From positions 744,001 through 808,000 of the forward strand of contig JAVLRN010000006.1 in NCBI GenBank assembly GCA_032821775.1: DNA of 64,000 nt. The letters are read 5' to 3'. The position numbers and the translations under genes were made by a program. This stretch comes from Sanguinoderma infundibulare (lineage: Eukaryota; Basidiomycota; Agaricomycetes; Polyporales; Polyporaceae). The notes under the pieces are model-generated. The model saw only the letters and a program-made list of their open reading frames with translations. It was not told the DNA's origin and ran no database searches. The first letter of the stretch is position 1. The number at the start of each line of letters is the position of its first letter. This document shows positions 46,471 through 57,539 of the stretch, one piece after another.

Positions 46471-49035
46471 CTATGCTTTCCTACCTCCCCTCGCCCGCGT
46501 CTGCCGCTGATTCTTAAGAGCCTCGTCAGCATCACGTGCAACATGTGCTCGCGTCTTCCGAGGGCTTCGGAGAGGAGCAGGCTTGGGGCGTGCGGGGCGT
46601 TGAGACACCGCCGAAATGCTTTTAGGTTCTGCCTCGGCCGTCGACGCCTTCTTGCGGCGTTTCGCTGCAGGCGCGCCTGAGCGGCATTGCTTGCGCTTGC
46701 CCATAGCCGACACCCCGCTGAGGCCTTCCTCTGCCGCGACCACACTCAGATCTCCGTCTGCCTCGCGGTGGTCTTCCTGATGAGTAGGAACCACCGCGGG
46801 GTCAGCATTATTGCTCTCGACATGGGGATCCGGGTCTGCGTCACTGTTCGTGTTGCCTTCATCACGCGCGTGGACCGCCTCGACATCCCTAGGCTCGCTC
46901 GCGTCCGCCTCGACGTCCTGAGGCTCGCCTGCTTCCACATTGATGTCTTGAGGCTCCGCGGCTGGCACATCCGTCGTCGTATGTGCGTTCCTGCCCTCCC
47001 CGTCTGCGGCCATACCTCCGTCACCTTCACTGCCGGTGGGATCGTTCCCCGCACCACCACCGCCACCCCCATGATCAGCTTGGCGATCATGATCGAGGAA
47101 AGGGTTCTCGATCGTCGCTTCGATGACGTCTTGCTCGATCTCGTCAGGGATTGTTGGCAGCACAGGAGGGCGAGAAAAGCATTGCTTAGAAGGCGACGGG
47201 GGCACAGGGGAACGGCCTTGTGTGGGGCGCGGGGTCTTCGTGGACATTGTGTACACTGTCCGCATGATGGTGGTCGGGGTGGTCGGAGGTTGTCGGCTAA
47301 AGCGAGGAATATTCGAGGACAGGCCAGTCGTCATTGAGACCCATTGAAAGGCGTCGTCTGTGCCTTGGGCTTCGAACAGGTCGTGGTAGAGGGTGAGGAT
47401 GCAGTGGAAAGGACGCTCCGAGGGTTTGCCACTGACGTCGCAGGTCCACCTTGATGGAATATATGGGGCGACAGTGGTCGCAAATTTGTTACAGTCGAGG
47501 CTGTTCGGAAGGTCAACGCTGTGGTCACCACAATACACTGTAGGACCCAATGTTAGCCCGATGAAATAGCGTGAACCATGATCACTTACGCCACATCGCC
47601 TCAAACCACACATCAAGCGTTGAACTTGCCTGACCGACAGTCCACTCCTCATTATACGGCAGCAGATTAGGAAGGCCGCTTTCGTCATAGAACAATCGCT
47701 CATCCCGGCGGACTGGATTTGGCGCTAGGAGGCGTCATCAGCGAACATGCAAGACAAGGTGCAGGACGCCCTTACGAAGATAGTCCTCGTTAAAGCCACT
47801 CCACTGGCCTATCTCATCCTGCTTCGGCCCACCTTGATACAAATCGAACGACGGGGGATCTTCGACATCTTTTATACCGATCATGTACCTGCGCGTAATC
47901 AACAAACGAAAGTACTGCGGAGGAATGTGAGAACGTACGATTTGTACACGATTTTTCCGTCCTCAGTTCGCATCGCAATGCGCAAGTGGGCATGTGCAGC
48001 TCCGACTTGGTCTGGGCCAAAACCGAAGAAAGTCTGGAGGAGGTTGGCGAACATGAGCGGGAAGTCAACCTGGTTCCTGTAGGTACATGTTAGCTGTTCA
48101 TGCTCTAGGTGAGGAGTGGGACCGACATACCTGTAGCATTGGCTCTCATCGTCAAGATTCTTCTGTTTTTCGTTCGCTGCTTTCTCCTCCCAGATCGCCT
48201 TCTCGCTTTCGGGGAGCGCGTCGTAAAGTTCAGTGAGGGCGGTCTTGTGCGTGCCGATCCCGCCACCAAGTTCGTCCCTACGCTGGTTGACGAGCTCCTT
48301 ATTCTCGAGATACCACCAGCCAGAAGGACCGCGCATGCGTTTCCGAAGGCTCTGCAGGAGGGGGGCGAGTGCGAGTTCAGTGGCAGAGGCTTGCGCCACA
48401 GAGCGTGGTTCAGTAGATGGAACGGTGGCGGTAGGCTTGTCGCTGACCGCGTCGAGGCCCCGCTTCCCCTTCCACTGTTGTTTGTGGTTTTTGAACCAAT
48501 TGAAGAGGACCTAGAGGTAATGTCAGCGACATAAACAGGTGAAGTGTGGTATTCAACGTGCCTTGTCTTTGAAGTCCTTCTGCGTGTAACCCTCGAGGGG
48601 TCCCCACGTCTTGATAAACTTGTCCTTCGCCGCATCCCTCATCTTGCTTCGTTCTTTTTCATCGACCGGGATCATTTCGTCAAACGTCTTCTCGAGAAAG
48701 GCAAGCTGCTTGGGATAGTTCCCCCAGTTGAAGCGCTTCTTCTTCTCAGGCTTGTCGGTGGCTGGGTGTTCGGTGGGAAGCTTCGGCTTGGGTTTCCGGC
48801 CTCGCTTCTTAGGAACCGGCTTCTTCTCTGTCTCCGAGTCTGTCGAGTCGGCGTCGGGGGCTTCATCCTCGGAGTCGACGGGGGCGGCTTCTTCCTCAGA
48901 GTTGGAGTGGTTGCCTGTGGCGGGAGTGGGGGAAGGGTCCGGCTCGGGTGTGGTGGCGGGGACGTGAACCTCGTCGTGCTGAGACTCGGAGTCGCTGGAA
49001 TCGGGAACTCTGGGGAGCATTGCATGGCAGGGCAT
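46471..49035 (-). CDS. Uncharacterised multi-exon protein with charged N- and C-terminal regions
   Basis: Starts at ATG 49035 (or 49020) and ends at 46471. The N-terminal exon (to about 48553) is acidic and Ser-rich, then has an AT-hook-like RGRKPKPK segment and a helical block with FNWGNYPKQLAFLEKTFDEM. Exons at about 48507-48135 code for a helical region (LLQSLRKRMRG, then GWWYLENKELVNQRRDELGGG) and at about 48075-47945 for FFGFGPDQVGAAHAHLR. Short exons follow near 47880 and 47727, with NPVRRDERLFYDESGLPNLLPY. The long last exon holds repeated Glu-Pro-Gln/Arg-Asp-Val-Glu units and a basic nuclear-type tail. The family is unnamed to me. The AT-hook-like motif and charge pattern hint at DNA or chromatin binding. 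Confidence 0.6.
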
Positions 49036-49515
49036 CGAGAACGTGAGGAAGAGGAGAGCGAGAGATGGGGGTTGGTGGTGAACGACGGTGGACAGAAGTG
49101 CACGCTAATGGGACCATGGGTGCTGCGGCATAAACTAATTAAGGCCAGAGCGGCGGAAGTGGCAGGAGGTTGTGGCGCACAAAAAAGGAAGTACAATCAC
49201 TGCTAACGCACAATACAGACTGAGACTGCGTAAACACTATTTGATCACCCTAGCAACTGTGGATGTGGCCGGTTCAAGCGCGTTCGAGTGGCTAGTTTTT
49301 TTTGTTCGGCCAGAGGTGCAGGAGCAACGGAACCGTTAGCGGATGCATGGAGGGCGCCATTTGATGACCACGTCATGCTCGTCCTCGTAGTCGATGAGTT
49401 CCTCGTTGTCGTGAGCGCTCATTGTCGATGTCGGGTCGGACAAGCAAGAACAGAAACGTTACGATGGAGGACAAATGAGGGTCGAAGCTATATGCATTAC
49501 AGGTTCACTAGACAA
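49036..49515. other. Intergenic, nothing recognised
   Basis: This includes the upstream region of the 49035 gene and the 3' region of the gene ending at 49516. No gene or repeat was seen. Confidence 0.5.
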
Positions 49516-50917
49516 CTACACGGTCAAGTCGATAATGTCATCATCGGGGATCGCCCTGGCCTTGCCCTTACTCTGAGAACGCTGGACTTCATGCTCAGAA
49601 TCCAAAATGTAGATGACGTCACTCCGGGCCACTGGACCGCACGCAACGTCTGCGTTCGAAGACACTTTGCCGGCTTTCCGAGATCCAAAGTCGAAGCATT
49701 CGTCGGCCTTCCGCTTGAGCGACTTCTGAGGGGCGGCCACAACGGGCGCATCGGCCTTGCTCGCGCGAGGCGTCGAGGGGCCTGCGCGCGCTGTGGAGGG
49801 TGGCGGGCCACCGAAAATCTCCTCGAGTGTGTCAGACGGGTCCTCCCGTGCACGGCCGACTGGGAAGCCGTGCACATGATCGAGGAGGCTGTTAAGAGGT
49901 CGGACGCCTTTGGGGTCGAAGGGAGGCTGGAGCAGTGGTTTCAGCATGTTGAGAGCAGGCATGCTACGAACTCCCGCGCGGCGAACCAAGACCGGCTGGC
50001 CACATGCGAGGACCTGATCGACAATGCAATCAGTCCATTCGTCGAGGGCGGCGAGGTACATCTCATAGCTGGGACGGTTCCGGGCGGATAGGTCGAAGCC
50101 GAAGGCCTCGGCGATGGCAGGCTGCCAGAACCTGAATCGGACTTGCTTGTTTTTGGTCATGTACCCAACAGCGTTCGCTGAAATAGGAAGTTCCTCGTTC
50201 TGTCGAAGGTGTCAGCACAGGAATGGCGACCGGGAGAGAATTGGACTTACATGATTGAAGGCGTAGACCTTCACTTCGACCTCAACCCTCTGCGGGCGGC
50301 CCGGTCCTTTCAGGGAGCCTGTGCTGCCAGCAGTGGTTGGCGTCTTCGTGGCGCCGGTCTTCGGCGTGGGAGTGCGAGGGCTGGGCGGACGGGCAAGGGG
50401 AGAGGATGGTGTAGAGGATGGACGCAAATCACTGCGGTTCAGTGCGAGACCCACGCGGTCCCATCGAGAAGGTGTCAGAGGAGGTTCGCGGACGGACCCC
50501 GCGCCGACGTTGCCAGTGAGCAGGATCCGCTCTCGGATCGAACGACAGAGGGCCACATTCGCCACGTCATGGTAGGGCGGCGGCTCGAGGATCTCAAGCT
50601 CCGAAAGGAGGTCTGCCCGTTTGTCTGCTGTCATTTGGAGCGCGAGGGGCTTCCCGTGAAACCGGCAAGGTGGTTTGTCGGGACACTTGTCACAACATTA
50701 ATAGAGCTGTTCGCAAAATGGAAATGACAATAGGATGTACGAATTCAAAAACCAGCCCGATGTTGGCGAAGTCCTTCTGCCCGTAGCTTGCTTGAGGACA
50801 ATGAAGGCGGCCCTGGGGGCAGGAGCGACGAGCGTGCATCTGCGCCAAGTTAGACGGCAGGTAGGGCAGCATCAGGCCGCGAATTCGTGTCTTCTCGGCC
50901 TCGGTAGGCTTAGGCAT
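49516..50917 (-). CDS. Uncharacterised protein with a Cys cluster and a C-terminal SUMO-interaction-like motif
   Basis: A likely start is ATG 50917. The gene then runs through at least three exons to the stop at 49518-49516. The second part begins with CPDKPPCRFHG (about 50690-50655), which pairs two cysteines with a His and may bind metal. The exon at about 50634-50250 is Pro/Thr-rich. The last exon (about 50190-49516) has FRFWQPAIAEAFGFD, a helical stretch and a Ser/Lys-rich linker, and it ends DDDIIDLTV. IIDLT with preceding acidic residues fits the SUMO-interacting-motif consensus. The intron near 50700 could not be placed securely because of a nearby TAA. The family is not recognised. 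Confidence 0.5.
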
Positions 50918-51204
50918 TTGGATGTAGAATGGAGCGGAGAGTGCAAAAAAGTGATCGCAGGGCATGGATTGGGTCATGACTTTATACAGAGGCGGAGCCA
51001 CAAAAGCACACAAGAGCATGGCCAGGGCCGTGGGGTTGCGCTTGGACCGAGGCGGTGCATGCTGGGACAAAGTGTTGGAGTGGAGAAAACCGGACCTCGA
51101 GGTCTGCAGCGACAATCGAGGCCTGGGCAGGCAGAGCGCAAAGTTCTGTGTGGAGACGAGGAAGACCTAGAAAAATGAATGAGGTGATCAGGTAAACATT
51201 GGCG

Positions 51205-51745
51205 TCCGCGGATGCGTCGAGTTCGCAACCGAACTGCGAGACAGAAAGACCAATATTGATGGCGGGACAGACACCACGACGGTCACAGACATGACGTTCG
51301 TCGGTATGTAGGCGGACACATCACCACCCTAAGATGACAGTGGAGGTAGAAGACGTCGCCGGGGTAAGCCTCACGACTGGGGGCACGACAAAGGAGCATG
51401 GACATCTGACGCGGAGTGACAGCCTGCTTCCACAAGTCGTCGTAGATGATGAGGGCTAAGGAATGTCGTAAGCAGCAAACAGCCAGGGTCGTTCATCAAC
51501 AAGCTACGTTCCATGCTTACCCTTGTCACGGAACCATTCGCCCATGGCGCAGCCAGAGAAGGGCGCAAGGTACTTGAGCGGGGCAGCCTCAGAGGCGGTG
51601 GCAGTGACGATTTTGGAGTATCGTGGTCCTCGAGTGTCTTGGCGAGTCGAGCGACGGTGGAACGCTTCTGGCCGATGGTGACGTAGTTGTAGTTGTCGTC
51701 GTTCGAGTGGTTCTCATTGACGAGGGTGTCGTGGAGGGAATTGAA
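51205..51745 (-). pseudogene. atp1: Relic of the mitochondrial ATP synthase alpha-subunit gene
   Basis: Minus-strand pieces match the F1 alpha subunit in the right order: [19 protein letters not shown] (about 51700-51635), [21 protein letters not shown] (about 51600-51540), then [13 protein letters not shown] after a recognisable intron (about 51455-51415). Next are [24 protein letters not shown] (about 51330-51295), RGVCPAINIGLSVS (about 51280-51240), and QFG with LDAS (about 51236-51210). Sequence present in the normal protein is missing at several joins, and at least one frameshift (near 51610) occurs. The retained intron shows it was copied from genomic DNA and not from mRNA. It is a dead, repeatedly deleted fragment. 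Confidence 0.9.
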
Positions 51746-51800
51746 CGTCGACCAGAGGGACGAGCGAGGCGTGCAAAGTAGACCCAGCCGGGAGGCGACT

Positions 51801-51951
51801 GGAAACGATGAAGTCCACGCCTGACTCACGCCCGCCACAACTGCCATAATTGTGGCGTCAGGGCGCAGCGGCCCGGCCCGCCTGATTCACGCCCGCCATG
51901 ATTGTGGCAATTGTGGCGGGAGTGAGTTAGGTGTGGACTTCATCGTTTCGA
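51801..51951. repeat. About 150-bp fold-back repeat at the left edge of the RING A unit
   Basis: 51801-51840 is a near-perfect reverse complement of 51912-51951, with GATGAAGTCCAC on one side and GTGGACTTCATC on the other. The interior contains ATTGTGG and GGCGGG boxes. It is related to the element at 58080-58234. Confidence 0.85.
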
Positions 51952-52560
51952 GTACCGCCGTCGCTCTACTTGTCGTCCCGCCCGTCATCACCATCGACTC
52001 CGGCCTCACGTTCACCTCCGGCGTCTTCGTCCCCATGGGTCATCATTTCGAAATCTGAGTCGTGGTCCCCAGGTACGTGTCTGTTTTCCCGGCTAGGCGG
52101 GGCATACATGACGCGAACGCCCCCGCCTAGGCTCGCGATAGTGACCGCACTGACCTTGAATTGTTTTCAGGTGCTCCCCTTCGTCCCCTCAAGCAAAGAT
52201 ATTCGCACGCAAGACGAATAGCCTCGACCGTGTACGTGCGCGGCTATTCGATTGTGACCGATACTAACTGTCTTGCTCGTAGGCGTCCATCAAGATTTCT
52301 GATCCCATCCCCCACTTGTTTCATCGCAGCTCCAGTTTGTCGCCGCAGACCACTGGACGCTTGTGATTCCGATTTGACTTTGCGTCGATCAGTTCCCCTC
52401 CATCGGCCCTGCCGGCCCCGAGTCTCTACCGCAGCATTCGAACGTCCACCACTCCCAGTCGTTGGCCCTCCCTGTCGCCTTCTCTTCCCCACTCATTGCC
52501 GTCGAGCACCCTTACATCGTCTCTTAACGTCATTACAGCGCTCTGCCTATCCGAAACGCT
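51952..52560 (+). promoter_or_regulatory. 5' region of RING gene A, duplicated elsewhere in the window
   Basis: This contains likely 5'-UTR introns: a gtacgtgt donor near 52073 with a tttcag acceptor near 52170, and an acceptor ctcgtag near 52282. Closely related sequence lies upstream of RING gene B (57540-58080, inverted) and upstream of the gene at 58742 (58234-58720). This marks it as a transposable or duplicated promoter unit. Confidence 0.6.
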
Positions 52561-53692
52561 ATGCCCACCACTCGTTCTGGGCTCCAGCAAGGCACTCGTC
52601 AACCGGCCCCGGTTCCCCAGGTCATTGCAGGGCCGTCCAATGTGAATACTGGCCATGTCGTGGTCGACGACGACGGGCCTCCTCGCAAGAAGCAGGCCAT
52701 CACGCGCAAGGCTCCTGGGCAGCGCTCAAAGCAGAGGGCCCAAGCGCCCCTTCCGTCTCCACAAGAAATCATCGAGATCTCGTCGGACGACGAGCCGGCC
52801 CCCAGGATATCTGCGCGCCCTGTTAATGCCATTGAGAAGTGGCTCAAGGAGCTCGAGGAGGTGCGTCGCCCTTCGCATTATGCAACTTAGGATAAGTGGC
52901 TGACATTGGCTGTTCTCGGCACCCGTTTAGGAGAACCGGAAGTTGAAGGCGGCTCTTGCGGCTGCCAAGCCTGTGAGTACAGGCATTCACTTACGCTCGT
53001 ACCGTGGTTCGTTAACAGATGATGTCCCCAGGTGCAACCACAACCCGTACCAGAGGTGGTCCCTACCCCTGCCCCAGACGCGGTGACCGAGAAGGTAAAT
53101 GAGTGTTCTCTTGCAACCGCGCACCTTTCTGACCCACCATACAGCTATTGTCCACCATCGGCGAGCATGTCAGCTGTGGACTTTGTAACGAGAAGATGTG
53201 GAACGCATACACGTACGTCCGACCTGGCTGCCACCCTAATTTAGAACTCATCAACTCCGCACCCTTGCCCACAGGCTCGCGTGTGGCCACACCTTCTGCC
53301 ATGGATGCCTCCAACAGTGGTTCAAGACTGCACACACCCATCATGTGGCCAGCCATCCGACATACGATTCACAGCAGCAGTTGTTTCACCGTCAATGGCA
53401 AGTCCAGCTTGCTCATCCCGACCTTTCGCCTCAGCGGAGAAGACACATCGAGGCCGCGGTTCTTCACACAACCGCTACCACCGAGCACCCGATATACTCA
53501 TGCCCAACATGTCGGGTGCGAGTCCGTGCCAAGCCGGCCGAGAACTTTGTCGTCAAGTACATCGTCAAAACCATCGCAGCTGTGCAGGGCGAAACCCCTC
53601 CGAACGAGCCCACGTGCACTCTCCAGCCAGCATTGGAGGGACCTTTTCATCAGTTCTTCCCCTTCACCTTGAATGATCTGAGTACGACGTAA
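52561..53692 (+). CDS. RING-finger protein with a SUMO-interaction-like motif, copy A
   Basis: Five exons, 52561-52860, 52931-52972, 53032-53094, 53145-53212 and 53275-53692, splice in frame to 296 residues. The N-terminal part is basic and disordered and contains EIIEISSDDE (about 52768-52797), which fits a SUMO-interacting motif followed by acidic residues. A short coiled-coil-like exon and a Pro-rich exon follow. The C3HC4 RING reads CGLC (exon 4), then CGHTF, CHGC and CPTC (exon 5), with a long insertion before the last Cys pair. RING domains recruit E2 enzymes to ubiquitinate targets. RING plus SIM is the layout of SUMO-targeted ubiquitin ligases, an inference here. An inverted near-identical copy lies at 56441-57539. 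Confidence 0.88.
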
Positions 53693-54726
53693 CATGACTC
53701 GCGCTGCACTTCAAGTCGTCGTCGACCCGGTTGTGCTGCATGCACATCGTCATTCTGCGCATGGCGGTCTGACTCTGCCGGACTAGAATACGGATCCTAT
53801 TGTATATTCACCGTTGTCCATACCTTGATTAATTGTTTCCGTTGCTGTTTCCTTGGAAGTCGCGCAATCCCGCAATCGAGCTCGCGGGAGATTGTGTCAA
53901 ATGCTATGCCTCCCCTTTGCTTGTGCGCCCCTGTTATTGATTACGGCACTCGATGCTTGCCCGAAAGCCGTGTTTTGTTGTCGCTGTATTCTACTTTGTA
54001 TGGTACCTGAGCACGCTCGAGACTGCACACTTGTCCATATTGGATGTAATGTCTCCCCGTAACTATCTTCGAATTGCGTCCTCTAAACTGTTCGTTCCAA
54101 CGCCTGGTACCAAACCATACCCTGTAAATTCGCACCGGCAGTGCCCCGACGCCACAATTGTGGCAACTGTGGCGGGCGTGAGTCAGACAGGCCGGCTCCG
54201 CCACAGACGCGCAAATCCGGCCCGCGTGAGTCACGTGGGGTGGCTGCTCCCCAGATGCCCGATTTTGACATTTCGGCCTGCGTTCCGAGGCCAATAAAAT
54301 GTGACAGACAATGTCACGTTCTACTGAACGCCAAATGTTGATGAAAATGTAGAGTTTGAGTGAACACTTTAGAGCGACTATAATGTCCAGTTTTCCGCTA
54401 TTTAGAATGTCAATAGAATTCCAAGTTGTCCTGGACATTGTCTGTGCCCGAAAACCTCAAGTTCTGTAGGATATCAAATGTTAGCGAGAACATCAAATTT
54501 AATGGAATAGAAAATAGTGTGCCCGCTCTCGACACGCCGAACACACGCGAAGTGCCCGCTAAGAACCCGCCGAAACGAATATTTGCGCCCATTGCATCGC
54601 GTTTGCGACGATTACCTGAGCACACGGGCGGATTCTCGGACAGAACAGAGATCAAGCAATCACATTGTGAGTATTTACAGCATCAAGAACTAAGTATGCG
54701 GCGACCGCAACAACAGGACGACTCCA
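53693..54726. other. Non-coding between RING gene A and the next minus-strand gene
   Basis: This holds the degenerate fold-back relative at about 54140-54240. AT-richer sequence with a GTGACA...TGTCAC mini-hairpin lies near 54300. No coding frame was supported. Confidence 0.5.
54140..54240. repeat. Degenerate relative of the 150-bp fold-back element
   Basis: It contains CCACAATTGTGGCAA, GGCGGGCGTGAGTCA and a second GCGTGAGTCA, the same boxes as in the elements at 51.8 and 58.1 kb. It has lost the outer arms. Confidence 0.6.
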
Positions 54727-55906
54727 CTAGTGGAGGTCGTTCCAGAGCAAGGTCATCCAGGACTCGAACGCGTACTCCGATTTGAACTGGTAAGCCAGGT
54801 GGTTCTCATAGCCGAACTCCTCGATCTTGCGGAACATCCATCTCGTCCAGCCATAGAGCTCGAGGCAGCGGTCCGTGATGCTGCACAAACACGCAATTAG
54901 CATTGCATACGAAACACGAGGGATAAAGAGGGGGACTCACTAGGACACGTCACGCGAGCTGAACTCGTCGTTGACCAGCCGTTTCAAGTAGAGCACGTGC
55001 TTGCGCTCGTTGAGGCTTTCGCCCGGGCCGATGAGCCAAAAGGCCGCATTCGGCTCGTCCTCGACGAGGCGGAAGCCAATCGCAGCCATGGCCTGAAAGC
55101 GAGTTATGGGGCCGCAAATGGAGGCTAGAGGCTGGAGGACACACCGCGAGGAAGCCGCGCACGGACAGGTTGAGCCGGTCCAACCCTTCACCGCCAAGAA
55201 CGCTTACGATGGACTGCAGAGCGTAAGTACTCGAATAGTGGGTATAAATGCAGTACATACCACGAATTTGAAGCTGTGGAGTGCAATAATGGGCTTCAGA
55301 GTGGAACGCGTTCCATGGCGGAAGGCGGTGAACAGGGAGAGGAGAGAGAGAAGCTGGGAAAGCTTGTTGCAAAGCATATTCGAATGGGAGGAGATCTGAA
55401 GAGAAGGGATGGTGGTGGAGGAGCAGGAATGGGCAGAGGAATGAGTGGGTGCAGCCTAGCAAATTTGTTGGCGGGCGCGAGAGAGTTGGGCCCAGGATTG
55501 AGGGTGGTGATCGCGAGAGAGCAAGACTTGTTGACTGCTATGTTTCCTTATGTCACAGCGCTGGTATATGCAGCAGCAGGCACTCATGGCATTCAAGACA
55601 ATGCAATATATAGAGTACCAGTTGTGTTGCAACAGTCTATGTCCATGTTTGATCACTGTGCAGACATATGCCTGTTTTAGAAGCAATGTCGGCAGAATAC
55701 AACATATCGCGAACAGTGGTGAAACAGTAAAGGTACCCTGCGGTCACATCAGCCCTGTCCCTCAGAAGGACAAGTGCGACGCGTCGAGGGTGCGGGCCGT
55801 GGTGTTGTAACCCGCACGCGGACGCTATGGATATGTCAAGCGGTATGTCAGCGAAATCGGACATATCGCGGTCGCGGGCAGGCTGACTTATGAACCTTTC
55901 GTTCAC
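54727..55906 (-). CDS. Uncharacterised protein between the two RING copies, 5' end unresolved
   Basis: The C-terminal exons are clear. One, ending about 54945, reads AAIGFRLVEDEPNAAFW and SLNERKHVLYLKRLVNDEF. It splices (donor gtgagt, phase 2) to an exon at about 54883-54727 with CLELYGWTRWMFRKIEEFGYENHLAYQF and a stop at 54729-54727. Upstream candidates include an exon near 55215-55150 (VLGGEGLDRLNLSVRGFLA) and one at about 55965-55745 (RDRDMSDFADIPLDIS). The family is unknown. A start codon joined in frame could not be established, because the ATG at 56016 has no donor before the frame closes. It may be partial. Confidence 0.45.
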
Positions 55907-56440
55907 GGCTGTCGTGGCCTTCGGATCATCTTCTTGATGAAATGTGTGCTGTGAAAGGAGTCGTCAGCAGAGAGAGAGTTCGAGAGGCTTGGAGAGGCGG
56001 GCGCGGTCGTGGCCATTCAACATAGAGAACCACGGCGCCTAACCCTCAGCGCCCGCTCTTTCGCGACCGCGATGAACGCACAGCACCTGCATGGACGAGC
56101 TTTATATATGCCTCTTCGTCGTCGTGCTTGATGTATTGTGAGTGCGGAGTGTGACCGTATGAGTGTGCACGCGGGAGTGAGTGTGGGTCCATGTATTGGC
56201 CGCACAACGATGCATATTCGCTCTCCCTTGAAAACTACATGCATTCAGAGGTGAAGATCACACACGACGCCTGCTAGCCCGGTGGTATCATCCGGCCATG
56301 TGTCATAAGCTCATCAATGCATCGTCGAAGCAATGTATCTTGTATGAGTACACCGGTCTTTACAGAATAATCACACATTTCGATGCCAAGAAGCCCCTGG
56401 TCCGAATTCCTCATCACCAAGGGGAGGCAGGCGTGTCACA
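55907..56440. other. Intergenic, nothing recognised
   Basis: No recognisable exon or repeat was found. It probably contains the promoter of the preceding minus-strand gene and the 3' region of RING gene B. Confidence 0.4.
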
Positions 56441-57539
56441 TCAAGTTCGCCAGCAAAACGTGGTACTCGCATCATACAAGGTGAAGGGGAAAAAGCCATC
56501 AAAAGGTCCCTCCAACGCCTGCTGGACGGTGCGCGTGGGCTCCTTCGGAGGGGTTTCGCCCTGCACACCTGCGACGGTTTCGACGAGGTGCTTGACAACA
56601 AAGTTCTCCGCCGGCTTGGCATGGATGAGCACCCGACACGTCGGGCATGAGTATTTCGGGTGCGAGGATGTAGACATTGTGCTGAGACGATTGACCACGG
56701 CCCGCAAATGATGGCGATTCACCTGCTGCGGATTGTATCTTGGATGGTTGGCCATATGATGGGCGTGCGTAGTCTGGAACAAGTCTTGGAGGCATCCGCG
56801 GCAGAAGGTGTGGCCACACGCGAGCCTGTGGGCAAGGGTGCAGAGTTGATGAGTTCTAAATTAGGGTGGCAGCCAGGTCGGACATACGTGTATGCGTTCC
56901 ACATCTTCTCGTTACAAAGTCCACAGCTGACATGCTCGCCGATGGTGGACAATAGCTGTATGGTGGGTCAGAAAGGTGCGCGGTTGCAAGAGAACATTCA
57001 TTTACCTTCTCGGTCGCCGCGTCTGGGGCAGGGGTAGGGACCACCTCTGGTACGGGTTGTGGTTGCGCCTGGGGACATCATCTGTTAACGAACCATGGTA
57101 CGAGCGTAAGTGAAATTCTGTACTCACAGGCTTGGCAGCCACAAGAGCCGCCTTCAACTTCCGGTTCTCCTAAACGGGTGCCGAGAAAAGCCAATGTCAG
57201 CCACTTATCCTAAGTTGCATAATGCGGAGGGCGACACACCTCCTCGAGCTCCTTGAGCCGCTTCTCAATGGCATTAACAGGGCGCGCAGATATCCTGGGG
57301 GCCGGCTCGTTGTCTGACGAGATCTCGATGATTTCTTGTGGAGGCGGAAGGGGCACTTGGGCCCTCTGCTTTGAGCGCTGCCCAGGAGCCTTGCGCGTGA
57401 CGGCCTGCTTCTTGCGAGGAGGCCCGTCGTCGTCGACCACAACATGGACAGCATTTGAATTGGAGGGACCTGCGACGACCTGGAGAACTGGGGCCAGTTG
57501 ACGAGTGCCTTGCTGGAGCCCAGAACGAGTGGCGGGCAT
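56441..57539 (-). CDS. RING-finger protein with a SUMO-interaction-like motif, copy B (inverted)
   Basis: Five exons, complement of 56441-56825, 56888-56955, 57006-57068, 57128-57169 and 57240-57539, splice in frame to 285 residues with exon boundaries identical to copy A. It keeps EIIEISSDNE and all RING ligands (CGLC, CGHTF, CRGC, CPTC). Exons 1-4 and their introns are almost identical to copy A. In exon 5 the sequence departs sharply soon after CRGCLQ and is shorter before the last Cys pair, then recovers similarity around CPTCR and AKPAENFVVK. The C-terminus ends differently. The gene is likely functional. Its 5' region mirrors that of the gene at 58742. Confidence 0.87.
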
